From Pseudomonas oryzihabitans (GTDB lineage: Bacteria; Pseudomonadota; Gammaproteobacteria; Pseudomonadales; Pseudomonadaceae), in the NCBI RefSeq assembly GCF_001518815.1, contig NZ_CP013987.1:723001-787000 (forward strand): DNA of 64,000 bases. Direction: 5' to 3'. A program made the position numbers and the translations under genes. The notes under the pieces are model-generated. The model did not search any database. It saw only the letters and a list, made by a program, of their open reading frames with translations, and was not told the DNA's origin. Of the stretch, positions 29,263 through 39,370 are shown piece after piece; position 1 is the stretch's first letter; the number at the start of each line of letters is the position of its first letter.

Positions 29263-30765
29263 ATGAAGAAGTCTGTCTTGGCAGTGGTGGTGGGCATGCT
29301 GGCCGTCTCCGGCTGCAGCCTGATCCCCGATTACCAGCGGCCCAATGCACCGGTGGAGAATGCCTGGCCCCACGGCCAGGCCTACGATGCCCTCACGGTC
29401 AATCGCGACCAGCAGGCGGCAGACATCGGCTGGCGCGATTTCTATCGCGACCCGGCGCTGCAACGGCTGATCCAGCTGTCGCTGGACAACAACCGCGACC
29501 TGCGCCAGGCCGCCCTGAACGTGCGGCTGTACCAGGCGCAGTACCGCGTGCAGCGCGCCGAGCTGTTTCCCGATATCGGCGTCAGCGGTACCGGTACCCG
29601 TTCCCGTCAGCCGGAGGACCTGAGCCAGGTCTCCGCCATCCGCGAACTGCTCGCCGGCAACAGTGCCAACGGCGCGGGCGGCGGGGGTGGTGGCAGCATC
29701 AGCAGCCAGTACAGCGTGACCCTGGGCTTCACCTCCTATGAGCTGGACCTGTTCGGCCGCCTGCGCAGCCTCAGCGAGCAGGCGCTGCTCAACTACTTCG
29801 CCACCAGCGAAGGGCGCCGCAGCACCCAGATCTCGCTGGTGTCCGAAGTGGCCAATGCCTACTACGCCTGGCTCACCGACCAGCGCATGCTGCAGGTGAC
29901 CCGCGAGACCCTTGCCGCCTACCAGCGCTCCTACGACCTGACCCGGCAGACCGTCGAGAACGGCGTGGCCAGCGGCCTGGACCTGCGTCAGGCGCGTACC
30001 GCCCTGGAAGGAGCGCGGGCGAATCTGGCGCAGTACACCCGCCAGGTGGCCCAGGATCGCAACGCCCTGACCCTGCTGCTGGGCACCTCGATCCCGGCGG
30101 ACCTGCCACAAGGCAAGGGCCTGGATGGCAAGGACCTGCTCGCCGACCTGCCGGCCAACCTGCCGTCGGATCTCTTGCAGAAGCGTCCGGACATCCTCCA
30201 GTCCGAGCTGCAGCTGCGCGCCGCCAATGCCAACATCGGCGCGGCCCGGGCGGCCTTCTTCCCGCGCATCAGCCTGACCGCCCAGGGCGGCACGGCCAGC
30301 CGGGATCTCAATGGCCTGTTCGACGCCGGCTCCGGCTACTGGACCTTCTCGCCGAGCATCAACATCCCGATCTTTACCGCCGGCAGTCTCAAGGCCAGCC
30401 TGGATGCGGCCAAGATCCAGAAGGACATCAACGTCGCCACCTACGAGAAGGCGATCCAGACCGCCTTCCGCGAAGTGGCCGATGCCCTGGCGGCGAAGGG
30501 CACCTACGACGACCAGCTGCAGGCCCAGCAGGACCTGGTGCAGGCCAGCCAGGAGTACTACGACCTGGCCAACCTGCGCTATCGGCAGGGCATCGACAAC
30601 TACCTCACGGTACTCGACGCCCAGCGTTCGCTGTACAGCGCTCAGCAGCAGTTGATCACCGACCGACTCAACCAGCTCAACAGCGAGGTCACCCTTTACA
30701 AGGCCCTCGGCGGTGGCTGGCTGGAACGCAGCCAGACCCGGCCGCCGCTGGCGACCAAGCCATAA
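29263..30765 (+). CDS. ttgC: Outer-membrane efflux channel lipoprotein (OprM/TtgC type)
   Basis: A 500-residue TolC-like channel of the NodT/OprM group. The lipoprotein signal ends in VSGCS with Cys18 as the lipidation site. The family's two tandem repeats begin with [18 protein letters not shown] (about residue 70) and [31 protein letters not shown] (split by the beta-strand that follows), and the C-terminal helix has [20 protein letters not shown] Gly-rich run (about residues 138-146) is unusual but lies in an exposed loop. The ATG at 29263 lies just after the pump stop. A terminator follows. Confidence 0.94.
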   Translation: MKKSVLAVVVGMLAVSGCSLIPDYQRPNAPVENAWPHGQAYDALTVNRDQQAADIGWRDFYRDPALQRLIQLSLDNNRDLRQAALNVRLYQAQYRVQRAELFPDIGVSGTGTRSRQPEDLSQVSAIRELLAGNSANGAGGGGGGSISSQYSVTLGFTSYELDLFGRLRSLSEQALLNYFATSEGRRSTQISLVSEVANAYYAWLTDQRMLQVTRETLAAYQRSYDLTRQTVENGVASGLDLRQARTALEGARANLAQYTRQVAQDRNALTLLLGTSIPADLPQGKGLDGKDLLADLPANLPSDLLQKRPDILQSELQLRAANANIGAARAAFFPRISLTAQGGTASRDLNGLFDAGSGYWTFSPSINIPIFTAGSLKASLDAAKIQKDINVATYEKAIQTAFREVADALAAKGTYDDQLQAQQDLVQASQEYYDLANLRYRQGIDNYLTVLDAQRSLYSAQQQLITDRLNQLNSEVTLYKALGGGWLERSQTRPPLATKP

Positions 30766-30780
30766 CACCTGGTCTGAGCG

Positions 30781-30808
30781 ACGCCGGCCTCGTGCCGGCG
30801 TTTCTTTG
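30781..30808 (+). terminator. Rho-independent terminator after the efflux operon
   Basis: ACGCCGGC and GCCGGCGT form an 8-bp GC-rich stem with a 5-base loop, followed by TTCTTTG. It lies 15 bp after the channel gene stop and closes the three-gene operon. Confidence 0.88.
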
Positions 30809-30884
30809 TCCGGAGGCCCGGTCTATCGACGCCGGTGAGGGGCTGGGTATACTGCCCCCTGTCCCTTTCTTCCGGAGTCTCTGC

Positions 30885-31472
30885 ATGCGCTATCGCCTGT
30901 TGCTCGGCCTGCTCGCCGCCACTGGTCTGACCCTGGTCGGTTGTGCCAGCAGCCCCCAGCAATTGAGTCCGCAACCCCAGATCACCGCGCCCATCGCCCC
31001 GGTCGGCCAGGGCCAGCCGATCTCGGTCCGGGTGGTCGACGGGCGTTCCTCCTTCACCCTGGGCACCCGCGGCGGTCTCTATCCCGACACCAGTGTGGTG
31101 GTAGTGCAGACCCAGGACGTGATTCCCAAGCTGCAGGCGGAAGCCGAGAAGGCCGTGCGCCAGATGGGCTTCACCCCGTCACCCAATGCCGGCCCAGGCG
31201 CGCCCCAGCTGACCCTGACCCTGGCCGAGCTGAACTATCAGTCGCCCAAGGAGCTGTACGTCACCGCGTCCGACGTCGCGGCGGCCTTCCAGGTCGAGGT
31301 GCGCAACAGCCAGCGCGGCTACAAGGGTCGCTATGGTGCCAGTCTCAACCAGCGCTTTGGCATGGCGCCCAATGCCGAGGCCAACACCAAGCTGGTCAGC
31401 GATGTCCTGAGCGATGCCCTGACCCGGGTGTTCAAGGATCCGACGGTGGTGCAGGTGCTCAGCGGCCATTGA
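30885..31472 (+). CDS. YajG family lipoprotein
   Basis: A 195-residue exported lipoprotein: the signal peptide ends LTLVGCASS with Cys20 as the lipidation site. The mature protein contains VRVVDGRSSFTLGTRGGLYPDTSVVVVQTQDVIP (in two halves around residue 65), typical of YajG-like proteins, and a C-terminal SDVLSDALTRVFKDP. The function of the family is unknown. CGGAG lies 8 bp before the ATG. It is a single gene between two terminators, convergent with the acyltransferase gene. Confidence 0.85.
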   Translation: MRYRLLLGLLAATGLTLVGCASSPQQLSPQPQITAPIAPVGQGQPISVRVVDGRSSFTLGTRGGLYPDTSVVVVQTQDVIPKLQAEAEKAVRQMGFTPSPNAGPGAPQLTLTLAELNYQSPKELYVTASDVAAAFQVEVRNSQRGYKGRYGASLNQRFGMAPNAEANTKLVSDVLSDALTRVFKDPTVVQVLSGH

Positions 31473-31487
31473 GCCGCGACCGTCCAC

Positions 31488-31516
31488 AAAAAAGCCCGGC
31501 TCGTGCCGGGCTTTTT
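31488..31516. terminator. Bidirectional terminator between yajG-like gene and acyltransferase gene
   Basis: AAAAAAGCCCGGC and GCCGGGCTTTTT pair in a perfect stem around a short loop. The A-run and T-run on either side let it serve both converging genes. Confidence 0.92.
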
Positions 31517-31532
31517 CATGAGCGCGCGTGGG

Positions 31533-32693
31533 CTATTCCAGACCGGCCAGGACGCGGTACTTGTTCAGCACCGGCTGGGCGTACTGGCGCACCAGCTGGG
31601 CGCGGTGGTCCGCCGGGCATTCGGCCAGGCGTCTTTCCCACTCGGCACGGGCGACCTCGATCTCCTCGGCCGGAAACAGGGTGTCCACGGTGGGCACGGC
31701 CAGCTCCGCATCGCGGCCATCCCAGGCGGCATAGGCCAGGTAGCTGGCAGGAAACAGCCGGTAGTTGCCGAGGATCTGCCGATCCATCTCCTGGGCCAAC
31801 GCCTTGGCATCCTCGAACTCGCCACTGACCGGCTCGCCGAAGGCCACGTGCACCCGCCCCTTGTAGCCGGTGATGCCCAGCGCGATGCTGACGTCATCCT
31901 CGCCCGGCGCCTTGGTATAGCCGCCGGTGGTGGCGCGGATGTGCAGTTCGCGAGCCTTGGCCTGGTCGCAGGGATCGAATTCGTAGCTGATGGATACCGG
32001 CACGATGTTCAGCGCCTTGACCAGTTCGGCGAAGGGCTCGTCCTTGCAGCTCATGTGGAACATCTTGAGGATGGCCGAATCGGTGCGGTCGTCGCCGTCC
32101 TTGGCTCGGCCCTCGGCCTGGGCGATCCAGATGGACTGGCCGTCCTGGCGGATCGAATGATTGATGTAGGCGGACAGGTTCTGGTACGCCGCCAGCTTTT
32201 CGCGCCGGCCGCTGATGGAGCGGTGCACGATGAAGCTCTTGTTCAGCCGCATCAGGTCGCTGACGAAGGGCTTCTGCAGGAGGTTGTCGCCGATGGCGAT
32301 GCGCGGCGTTGGCAGACCGGCGTGGTAGACGGCATAGTTGACGAAGGCCGGGTCCATCACGATGTCGCGGTGGTTGGCCAGGAACAGGTAGGCGCGGCCG
32401 CTGCGCAGCTGGTCGATGCCCGAGTAGGTGACGCCGTCCGAGGCCTTCTCGATGGCGCGATCCACATAGGGTTCGAGCTTGTCCTGCAGCGCCGCGACGC
32501 TCTGGATACCACTCAGTTCCTGGCGCAGGCGCGTGCGCAGCAGCGGGCGCACTACCCAGCCGAGTCCCTTGGACAGGCGCGGGAACCGGTAGCCGGCAAG
32601 GATGCCGATGAAGTGGTCGTCGTCGATCAGGCGGGCCAGAACCCCGGGGACTTCCGCGTCGTTATAGGGTCGAATGGCTTCGAACTCGCCCAT
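31533..32693 (-). CDS. 1-acyl-sn-glycerol-3-phosphate acyltransferase-family protein
   Basis: A 386-residue PlsC-superfamily protein. The catalytic HxxxxD is in FLANHRDIVMD (about residue 116), the substrate-binding motif equivalent is IWIAQAEGRAKDGDDRTDS (about 204), and IVPVSISYEFDPCD (about 243) follows. There is no clear transmembrane helix, and the protein is longer than PlsC (about 245), so it may acylate another substrate. P. aeruginosa has an orthologous uncharacterised protein of similar length. I chose the ATG at 32693; the frame runs on to 32750 without support. It is divergent from the CPXCG gene. Confidence 0.85.
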   Translation of the reverse strand: MGEFEAIRPYNDAEVPGVLARLIDDDHFIGILAGYRFPRLSKGLGWVVRPLLRTRLRQELSGIQSVAALQDKLEPYVDRAIEKASDGVTYSGIDQLRSGRAYLFLANHRDIVMDPAFVNYAVYHAGLPTPRIAIGDNLLQKPFVSDLMRLNKSFIVHRSISGRREKLAAYQNLSAYINHSIRQDGQSIWIAQAEGRAKDGDDRTDSAILKMFHMSCKDEPFAELVKALNIVPVSISYEFDPCDQAKARELHIRATTGGYTKAPGEDDVSIALGITGYKGRVHVAFGEPVSGEFEDAKALAQEMDRQILGNYRLFPASYLAYAAWDGRDAELAVPTVDTLFPAEEIEVARAEWERRLAECPADHRAQLVRQYAQPVLNKYRVLAGLE

Positions 32694-32800
32694 GGTGTTC
32701 TCTTGTAGAAATTCCGGCGGCCATAGTAGTGGGCGTGGCGCCAGATGCAAGCGCCAGGGGCCGGATGGGCGGCAGGTTGGCGGTCAAGGAGTACAGGCAG

Positions 32801-32983
32801 ATGCTGGAAAGCCAGGAATACGATTGCCCTTATTGCGGCGAACCGGGCGAGGTGGTGCTCGACCTCAGCGGCGGTGATCAGGACTACTACGAAGACTGCG
32901 AAGTCTGCTGCCGACCGATCCGCTTCGGGCTGCACACCGACGGCGAGGACTGGAATCTCGAGGTTCGGCGGGAGGATGACTGA
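32801..32983 (+). CDS. CPXCG motif-containing cysteine-rich small protein
   Basis: A 60-residue protein starting MLESQEYDCPYCGEPGEV. Four cysteines in two pairs (CPYC at about residue 9 and CEVCC at about 38) probably bind one zinc. The acidic middle (GGDQDYYEDCE) is typical of this small family, which is conserved in Pseudomonas and has no known function. AGGAG lies 9 bp before the ATG; an in-frame upstream start at 32729 is not needed. Its stop overlaps the start of the next gene (TGATG), so translation is coupled. Confidence 0.88.
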   Translation: MLESQEYDCPYCGEPGEVVLDLSGGDQDYYEDCEVCCRPIRFGLHTDGEDWNLEVRREDD

Positions 32984-33243
32984 TGCGCCGCATCTATGAG
33001 CCGGGGTCGCTGCACGAGGGCGAACTGCTCCTGGCCGTGCTCGCCAGCGAGGGCATCAGTGGTTTCCTCGCCGGTCGCCATCTGCTCGGAGGCATCGGTG
33101 ACCTGCCGGCGGTGGGGCTGCTCGGTCTGCTGGTCGAGGACGAGGAAGCCCAGCGCGCGCAGGCACTGATCGCCGCGTACAATGCCGCCACGCCCCTGCC
33201 GGGAGAGGATCCCTCCCCCGAGCAGGGCATCCTCATCTGTTGA
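32983..33243 (+). CDS. DUF2007 domain protein (putative signal-transducing protein)
   Basis: An 86-residue protein with the DUF2007 pattern: MRRIYEPGSLHEGELLLAVL at the start, EGISGFLAGRHLLGG (about residues 24-38) and VGLLGLLVEDEEAQRAQAL. The fold resembles nitrogen PII-like ferredoxin-like domains, but no function is known. It is coupled to the CPXCG gene by a 1-base overlap, and the SRAP gene starts 9 bp later, so the three form one small operon. Confidence 0.85.
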   Translation: MRRIYEPGSLHEGELLLAVLASEGISGFLAGRHLLGGIGDLPAVGLLGLLVEDEEAQRAQALIAAYNAATPLPGEDPSPEQGILIC

Positions 33244-33252
33244 AAGGTTTTC

Positions 33253-33870
33253 ATGTCCGGACGCTACGCCCTGTTCCGCTGGCCCACCGAATTCGCCGCG
33301 CTGCCGGGGTTGCCTGAACGGCATCCGCCGCGCTGGAACATCTCCCCCCATCAGCAGGTGCTGCTGCAGCGGCGCACGGAGGAGGGCGAGCGTCTCGACA
33401 GTGGCCGCTGGGGACTGACGCCCCCCTGGCTCACCGATCTTTCCCGCACCCCCACCCATGCCCGTGCTGAAAGCCTGGCTACCCAGCCGATGTTTCGCGA
33501 GGCCTTTCGCCTGCGGCGCTGCCTGCTGCCGGCCAATGGCTTCTATGAGTGGCGCGGCAACCACCGCAAGCGACCCTACTGGATGCTCAATGGCGAGCCG
33601 CTGGCCTGGTTCGCCGCGCTCTGGGAGGCCTATCCGGCCGGCGATCAGCTCTGGCTGTCGGTGGCCATGGTCACCCAGCCGGCCGGCCCGCTGCGCCGCC
33701 CCATTCTGCTCGACGAGGCGGGCCGTGCCCTCTGGCAGGATCCGGAAAGCTCTCCCGAGGCCCTGCAGGAAGTGCTGGCGACCGGCGGCATGCCGCTGCG
33801 CGAGCGGGTGCTGGCGGACATCGTCAACCGGCCCGAGGTGGATGGGCCGGAGTGTTTGACGCCGCTGTAG
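33253..33870 (+). CDS. SRAP/YedK-fold protein lacking the catalytic Cys2
   Basis: A 205-residue SOS-response-associated peptidase (SRAP) family protein. Canonical members (YedK, HMCES) use Cys2 to crosslink to abasic sites in single-stranded DNA, helped by an Asn in an NARxE motif, a Glu in GFYEW and a His in IHxRMP. Here the start is MSGRYALFRW, with Ser at position 2; the motif is THARAES (residues 68-74) with His for Asn; NGFYEW with Glu99 is kept; and the His motif is replaced by GPLRRPILLDE. Three of four active-site residues therefore differ. It may bind DNA without the usual thiazolidine crosslink, or do something else. The ATG at 33253 follows GAAAGG. Confidence 0.86.
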   Translation: MSGRYALFRWPTEFAALPGLPERHPPRWNISPHQQVLLQRRTEEGERLDSGRWGLTPPWLTDLSRTPTHARAESLATQPMFREAFRLRRCLLPANGFYEWRGNHRKRPYWMLNGEPLAWFAALWEAYPAGDQLWLSVAMVTQPAGPLRRPILLDEAGRALWQDPESSPEALQEVLATGGMPLRERVLADIVNRPEVDGPECLTPL

Positions 33871-35997
33871 TCAGACCTTGAAGCGCGCCGCCAACTGGTG
33901 CTGTCGCTCGGCCAGTTCGCTCAGATGACCGCCGGCACGTGAAGCCTGATCCGCCTGGTCGTGTACGCCATTGGCCGCCTGGCCGATGTTGACCACGTTG
34001 CGGTTGATGTCCTCGGCCACGGCGCTCTGTTCCTCGGCCGCGCTGGCGATCTGCAGATTCATCTCGGTGATCTCGCCGACAGCCGCGAGAATGACCTCCA
34101 GAGCCCGGCTGGCGGCCTGGGTCTGTTCCACCTGATTGTCGGTCTGGGCATGACTGTCCTGCATCAGCGCCACGGCATCGCGGGTGCCGCTCTGCAAGCG
34201 CTGGATCATGCTCTGAATCTCTCCAGTGGCGATTTGGGTCTTTTGCGCTAGGGTGCGTACCTCGTCGGCCACCACGGCGAAGCCGCGGCCCTGCTCGCCA
34301 GCCCGGGCCGCCTCGATGGCCGCGTTGAGCGCCAGCAGGTTGGTCTGTTCGGCGATACCGTTGATGGTGGTGAGGATGGAGCCGATATTCTCGCTGTCGT
34401 CCGCCACCAGGCGTACCTGAGTCACGGCACGCTCGATTTCCTCGGCCAGCCTGGTGCAGTCACGAACGTTCTGCTGGACCACGCGCTGGCCTTCGCCGAC
34501 CGCCTTGTCGGCCTGGGTGGCGGCCTGAGCGGCGCGGCCGGCATTGCTGGCGACATCCTGGGCGGTAGCCGTCATCTCCTGCATGGCGGTGGCCACCTGA
34601 TCGATTTCCTGCAGCTGACGCTGGACGCCGTCGCGGGTGCGCTGGGCGATGTCGGTGGTCTGGCTGGCAGCCGCGTTCACGTCGCCAACCGAGTGCACCA
34701 GCTGACCGATAAGGTGCTGCAGGGAGCCGAGGAAGGCATTGAAGCCAGTCGCGATGGCGCCAAGTTCGTCCCGGCGATTGACCGTCAGCCGCTGGGTCAG
34801 GTCCCCATCGCCCTTGGCGATGTCGTCGAGCATGGCCACCATCTGCCGCAGGGGTCGGGCGATACGCAGGCTGATGAGCCAGAGCAGCAGCAGGCCGCCG
34901 CCGGCTACCAGCAGGCCCACCAGCAGCATGCCGATCATGTCGGTGCGGCGTTGCTCGCCGAGGGCCTGTTGCAGGAGCTGCAGGTCGCTGAGCACCGCGG
35001 CACGGGGCAGTTGCAGGATCAGTGTCCAGGTGGTGGCATCGCTGCCCAGGCGCAGGGGTAGATACACCTGGTAGAGGTCGTGCTGGCTGTCGAAGCGGCG
35101 GGTCACGCCGTCGCCGAGTTGCGCCAGGCCCTGGGCGGCGTCGCCGAGAATCTGTGTGGCCGGCTCGCCAAGTGCCTTGGGATCCCGGGTATAGGCCACC
35201 AGGGTGCCGCGGTTGGCGACCAGTGCCATGCTGCCGGCGCCGTCGTAGAGTCCGGCATTGGCCTGCTTGAGCTGTTCCTGGATGAAGGCCAGGGACAGAT
35301 CGGCGCCGACCACGCCCTTGAAAGCGCCCTTGACCAGGATGGGCACATTGAAGGAGGACATCAGGATCTTCTGCCCATTCATCTCGTAGGGTGCCGGGTC
35401 GACGATGCAGGGTTTGAGACGCTGCCTCGGGCAGAGATAGTACTCACCCTCGCGGACCCCGGTAGGCAGGATGGTCTGGCTCTCCATGGTCGGTCCCAGC
35501 GGCTCCACCTTCAGCCCGCCCTCGGGCGTGCGATACCACCAGGGCATGAAGCGACCCGTGGCGTCATAGCCGGCTTCGCTGCGTCCGGCGTACTGGGCAT
35601 CCGCGCCGTCGAAGGCATTGGGCTCCCAGCCCGCATAGACATCGAGCAGTTCGGGATTGTCGAGCAGGGTTTCCTGAAGCAGGTTGGAGAGGCCGTCGCG
35701 GTCGATCTTCAGGTGTCGTTCGGCACTGCTGTCGGCCTGGGCATTGAGCTGGGCGATGCCGCGGGCGACGGTGAGCGGCAGATCCAGCTTCTGCATCAGG
35801 TTGCCGGCGATCGCCTGGGCCTGGGCGTCCAGTCGGGCCTGGGCGGCACGTTCGGCAAGCTGGGCGGTATGGGTGTCGACCAGACTCTGGGTACGCATGC
35901 CGGCAAAGAGCACATAACCGACGAGCGCCATGACGACGGCCAGGATGCAGCTCCCCGAGAGCAGCGTGATGGTCGTACGAACTGAGCGGAAAGACAT
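33871..35997 (-). CDS. Methyl-accepting chemotaxis protein with dCache sensor (copy 1)
   Basis: A 708-residue chemoreceptor. TM1 is about residues 9-33, a large periplasmic double-Cache region runs to about 345 (with [12 protein letters not shown] at 120 and [13 protein letters not shown] at 185), TM2 is about 352-375, then HAMP, and the signalling tip has [21 protein letters not shown]. There is no C-terminal CheR-binding pentapeptide. It is a paralogue of the next gene, collinear without gaps over the first 220 residues. The ligand is unknown; the sensor resembles the dCache_1 receptors for amino acids, polyamines and similar compounds. Cys189 and Cys197 could form a disulphide in the periplasm. 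I chose the ATG at 35997, with GGAG 8 bp upstream. Confidence 0.93.
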   Translation of the reverse strand: MSFRSVRTTITLLSGSCILAVVMALVGYVLFAGMRTQSLVDTHTAQLAERAAQARLDAQAQAIAGNLMQKLDLPLTVARGIAQLNAQADSSAERHLKIDRDGLSNLLQETLLDNPELLDVYAGWEPNAFDGADAQYAGRSEAGYDATGRFMPWWYRTPEGGLKVEPLGPTMESQTILPTGVREGEYYLCPRQRLKPCIVDPAPYEMNGQKILMSSFNVPILVKGAFKGVVGADLSLAFIQEQLKQANAGLYDGAGSMALVANRGTLVAYTRDPKALGEPATQILGDAAQGLAQLGDGVTRRFDSQHDLYQVYLPLRLGSDATTWTLILQLPRAAVLSDLQLLQQALGEQRRTDMIGMLLVGLLVAGGGLLLLWLISLRIARPLRQMVAMLDDIAKGDGDLTQRLTVNRRDELGAIATGFNAFLGSLQHLIGQLVHSVGDVNAAASQTTDIAQRTRDGVQRQLQEIDQVATAMQEMTATAQDVASNAGRAAQAATQADKAVGEGQRVVQQNVRDCTRLAEEIERAVTQVRLVADDSENIGSILTTINGIAEQTNLLALNAAIEAARAGEQGRGFAVVADEVRTLAQKTQIATGEIQSMIQRLQSGTRDAVALMQDSHAQTDNQVEQTQAASRALEVILAAVGEITEMNLQIASAAEEQSAVAEDINRNVVNIGQAANGVHDQADQASRAGGHLSELAERQHQLAARFKV

Positions 35998-36126
35998 CGA
36001 GAGCACTCCAGTGCTTGGGTGGCGCCAGGCTATCGGCAGTGCACCGCTCCCCCTTTAGGGTTTTGGCCGGGTAGCCCTGCCGACGAACGCCAAGGTGTCG
36101 AGGGGGCCGGGTGGTGACCCGGCCTT

Positions 36127-36157
36127 GACCCCAGCCCTCGCCCAAGGGGAGAGGGGC
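36127..36157. repeat. Dispersed CCC-rich palindromic repeat, copy 1
   Basis: The stretch carries CCCAGCCCTCGCCC facing GGGGAGAGGGG. Related copies occur at 39290, 44384 and 47008. It lies just after the second chemoreceptor gene on the minus strand. Confidence 0.6.
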
Positions 36158-36172
36158 ACGAGGGTCGCGCTG

Positions 36173-38302
36173 CTAGACGCGGAAACGTCCCGCCAGCTGG
36201 CGTTGCTGCTCGGCCAGCTCGCGCAGCTGCTGGCCGGCACGCGAGGCGCTGTCGGCTTCGCCGTGAACCGCCTGGGCGCTCTGGCCGATGTTGACCACGT
36301 TGCGATTGATGTCTTCGGCCACCGCGCTCTGCTCTTCCGCCGCGCTGGCGATCTGCAGGTTCATGGTGGTGATCTCGCTCACGGCCGCCAGGATGGTGTC
36401 CAGGGCGCGACGGGTGGCCTCGGTCTGGGCGACCTGCGTGCTGGTCTGGGCGCCGCTGCTCTGCATCACCGTCACCGCCTCGCGGGTGCCCTGCTGCAGG
36501 CGCTGGATCATCGCCTGGATCTCGCCAGTGGCGACCTGGGTCTTCTGTGCCAGGTTGCGCACCTCGTCGGCCACCACCGCGAAGCCACGGCCCTGTTCGC
36601 CGGCCCGGGCCGCCTCGATGGCGGCGTTGAGCGCCAGAAGGTTGGTCTGCTCGGCGATGCCGTTGATGGTGGTGAGGATGGAGCCGATGTTCTCGCTGTC
36701 CTCGGCGACCCGGCGGACCTGGTCCACCGCGCGTTCGATCTCCTGGGCGAGGGCGGTACTGCTGGCGACGTTCTGCTGCACCAGCCGCTGACCTTCGTTG
36801 ACCGCGCCGTCCGCCTCGGTGGCGGCGCGCGCCGCGCGACCGGCATTACCTGCCACGTCCTGCGCGGTAGCGGTCATCTCCTGCATGGCGGTCGCCAGCT
36901 GGTCGATCTCCTGCAACTGCCGCTCCACGCCGTCGCGGGTGCGCTGGGCGATATGGGAGGTGTGGTCGGCCGCCGTGGCCACCTCGCCCACCGAGCGGAC
37001 CAGCTGGCCGATGAGGTTCTGCAGCGACGCCAGGAAGCTGTTGAAGCCGCCGGCCATGGCCCCGACCTCGTCACGGCGATCAGTGGCGAGGCGCTGGGTC
37101 AGGTCGCCGTCGCCCTGCCCTATGGCGTCGAGCATGGCGACCATCTGCCGCAGCGGACGGGCAATGCGCAGGCTGATCAACCAGAGCACCAACAGGCCGG
37201 CGCCGGCGACCGCCAGGCCCACCAGCAGCATGCCGATCACGTCCTGGTGTCTCTGCGTGCCCAGGGTTTCCTTGAGGCTGTAGAGATCGGCCAGCACCGC
37301 TTCGCGGGGCAGCTCGATGATCAGTGTCCAGACCTGACGGTCGTCGCCGGTGAAGCGCAGCGGCAGATAGACCTGGTAGCGCTCGCTTTTGGCATCAAAA
37401 CGGCGCGTGACGCCCTCGCCAAGGTCCTTGAGACCGGCCAGGGTTGCGCCCAGCACCGGTTCGGCCGGCTTGCCCAGCTGGGCGGCGTCGGCAGTGTAGG
37501 CGACCAGGGTGCCCTTGCCGGCCACCAGGGCCATGCGCCCCACGCCGCCATAGAGACGGCCATTGGCCTTGACCAGCTGGCGCTGGATGAAGTCCAGTGG
37601 CACGTCGGCGCCGACCACGCCCTTGAAGGCGCCACCGACCAGGATGGGTACGTTGAAGGAGGCGATCAGCACCTGTTGTTCGTTGACGGTATCGGGCATG
37701 GGGTCGAGCACGCAGGTGGTACGGGACTCCCGCGGGCAGAGGTAGTACTCGCCTTCGCGCACGCCCGAAGGCAGCCGGGTCTGGCTTTCCACGGTCGGGC
37801 CGATCGGCTCCACCGTCACGTCGCCATCGAGGGTCTTGTGCCACCAGGGGGTGAAGCGGCCCTGCTCATCGTAACCGGCCGCGGCGTCGCCGCGATGGCG
37901 CTCGTCCTGGCCATCGATGGCATTAGGCTCCCAGACGGTATAGAGGCTGAGCAGGCCGGGCTGGCGCTTGAGGGTCTGGCCCAGCAGCCGGACCAGACTC
38001 TGGCGATCCAGGTCGACCTGTTGGTCGCCACCGCTGCCCATGGCCACGTTGAGCTGCGCCAGCTGGTTGGCGAGTTGCAGGGGGACGTCCAGCTGGCGCT
38101 GCAGCTGGTTGCCCACGGCTTCGGCTTCCGCGGTCAGCTGGGCCTCCGCGGCATTGGCGGCCAGGGCCTCGGTATGGGTATCGACCAGCGTGCGGGTCCG
38201 CTGACCCGCGAGCAGGGTATAGGCGATCAGGGCGATCACCACCACCAGGATGCAGGCGCCGGCCAACAGGGTGATGGAGGTGCGGATGGATCTGGAACTC
38301 AT
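36173..38302 (-). CDS. Methyl-accepting chemotaxis protein with dCache sensor (copy 2)
   Basis: A 709-residue chemoreceptor, the tandem paralogue of the gene at 33871-35997. Same architecture: TM1 about residues 9-33, periplasmic dCache (VWEPNAIDG at 122; [13 protein letters not shown] at 185), TM2 about 350-375, HAMP, and a signalling tip with [21 protein letters not shown]. Cys189 and Cys197 are at the same positions as in copy 1. Sensor residues differ where ligands usually bind (for example [10 protein letters not shown] here against [10 protein letters not shown] in copy 1), which suggests related but different ligands. About 175 bp separate the two genes, so they may be transcribed separately. 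Confidence 0.93.
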   Translation of the reverse strand: MSSRSIRTSITLLAGACILVVVIALIAYTLLAGQRTRTLVDTHTEALAANAAEAQLTAEAEAVGNQLQRQLDVPLQLANQLAQLNVAMGSGGDQQVDLDRQSLVRLLGQTLKRQPGLLSLYTVWEPNAIDGQDERHRGDAAAGYDEQGRFTPWWHKTLDGDVTVEPIGPTVESQTRLPSGVREGEYYLCPRESRTTCVLDPMPDTVNEQQVLIASFNVPILVGGAFKGVVGADVPLDFIQRQLVKANGRLYGGVGRMALVAGKGTLVAYTADAAQLGKPAEPVLGATLAGLKDLGEGVTRRFDAKSERYQVYLPLRFTGDDRQVWTLIIELPREAVLADLYSLKETLGTQRHQDVIGMLLVGLAVAGAGLLVLWLISLRIARPLRQMVAMLDAIGQGDGDLTQRLATDRRDEVGAMAGGFNSFLASLQNLIGQLVRSVGEVATAADHTSHIAQRTRDGVERQLQEIDQLATAMQEMTATAQDVAGNAGRAARAATEADGAVNEGQRLVQQNVASSTALAQEIERAVDQVRRVAEDSENIGSILTTINGIAEQTNLLALNAAIEAARAGEQGRGFAVVADEVRNLAQKTQVATGEIQAMIQRLQQGTREAVTVMQSSGAQTSTQVAQTEATRRALDTILAAVSEITTMNLQIASAAEEQSAVAEDINRNVVNIGQSAQAVHGEADSASRAGQQLRELAEQQRQLAGRFRV

Positions 38303-38443
38303 CGGGGACTCCGGAGGGCATTCAATGCCGTGGCTATCGGCGGCGCTGACGATCCATTGAGGCCTCCGGTCGCCTGCGTACGAACGTTGCCGCGCGCGAC
38401 GCCCCTCTCTATGCTGTATCCGCCTCGATACCTGGAGATTCCC

Positions 38444-39265
38444 ATGCGCCGTGTTCTTCCCCTCGCGGGCCTGTCCTTGAGCCTGCTATTGGTCGCCTGC
38501 CAGACCGTCAACACCACCTCGGGTGGCGCGGTCGGGGTGCAGCGCAAGCAGTACATGTTCAGCATGCTGTCCGAGCAGCAGGTCAACCAGATGTACGCCC
38601 AGTCCTATGCCAAGACGGTCAGCGAAGCCAAGTCCGCCGGCAAGCTGGCCAATGACAGCGCCGACGGCAAGCGCGTCGCCGCCATCGCCAAGCGCCTGAT
38701 CCCGCAGACCACGGCCTTCCGCCCGGACGCGGTGAACTGGGACTGGCAGGTCAACCTGGTGCAGAGCGACGAGCTCAACGCCAACTGCGGCCCGGGCGGC
38801 AAGATATTCGTCTACAGCGGCCTCATCGATCAGCTCAAGCTGACCGACGACGAACTGGCGGCGGTGATGGGCCACGAGATCGCCCACGCCCTGCGCGAGC
38901 ACAGCCGCGAGCAGATGTCGCGGGCCTATGCCATCCAGATGGGCGAGAACCTCGGCGGCGCCCTGCTGGGTGTCGGCCAGGGCGGCATGCAACTGGCCGA
39001 CCAGGTATCCCAGGTGGCCCTGACCCTGCCGTTCAGCCGTGGCAACGAGAACGAGGCCGACCTCATTGGCCTGGAGCTCTCGGCCCGCGCCGGCTACAAC
39101 CCCAACGCCGCCATCACCCTCTGGCAGAAGATGGCCGAGGCCAGCCAGGGCAAGCAGCCGGCGGAATTTCTCAGCACTCACCCGTCCGACGCCAACCGCA
39201 CCAAGGCGCTGCAGGCGGCGATTCCCAAGGTGATGCCGTTGTATGAGGCAGCGAAGAAGGGGTGA
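38444..39265 (+). CDS. M48 family metallopeptidase lipoprotein
   Basis: A 273-residue periplasmic zinc protease. The lipoprotein signal ends LLLVACQ with Cys19 as the lipidation site. The zinc motif is HEIAH (His144, Glu145, His148) and the third ligand is Glu204 in [23 protein letters not shown] (about residue 118) and [11 protein letters not shown] (about 248) are also family hallmarks. It resembles LoiP/YcaL, proteases of outer-membrane protein quality control. GGAG lies 8 bp before the ATG at 38444. The frame is open for more than 2 kb upstream, antisense to the chemoreceptor, and that extension is an artefact. Confidence 0.93.
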   Translation: MRRVLPLAGLSLSLLLVACQTVNTTSGGAVGVQRKQYMFSMLSEQQVNQMYAQSYAKTVSEAKSAGKLANDSADGKRVAAIAKRLIPQTTAFRPDAVNWDWQVNLVQSDELNANCGPGGKIFVYSGLIDQLKLTDDELAAVMGHEIAHALREHSREQMSRAYAIQMGENLGGALLGVGQGGMQLADQVSQVALTLPFSRGNENEADLIGLELSARAGYNPNAAITLWQKMAEASQGKQPAEFLSTHPSDANRTKALQAAIPKVMPLYEAAKKG

Positions 39266-39289
39266 GGGTTTGGCTAGGGGTGGCGGTTT

Positions 39290-39327
39290 CCCTCACCCCA
39301 ACCCTCTCCCAAGGAGAAAGGGGCTGG
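39290..39327. repeat. Dispersed CCCTCACCCCAACCCTC repeat, copy 2
   Basis: CCCTCACCCCAACCCTCTCC followed by AAGGAGAAAGGGGCTGG makes an imperfect hairpin. It is nearly identical to the copy at 44384. It lies 24 bp after the protease stop. Confidence 0.7.
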
Positions 39328-39370
39328 TTGGGTACTACGGAGGTAACATTGCCGCGGTTCGGCTGCGCCT

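Noticed and set aside
36095..38443. N-terminal extension of the M48 protease of more than 700 residues
   Set aside because: The extension is antisense to the second chemoreceptor, and the protease has its own ribosome binding site, lipoprotein signal and normal length from 38444.
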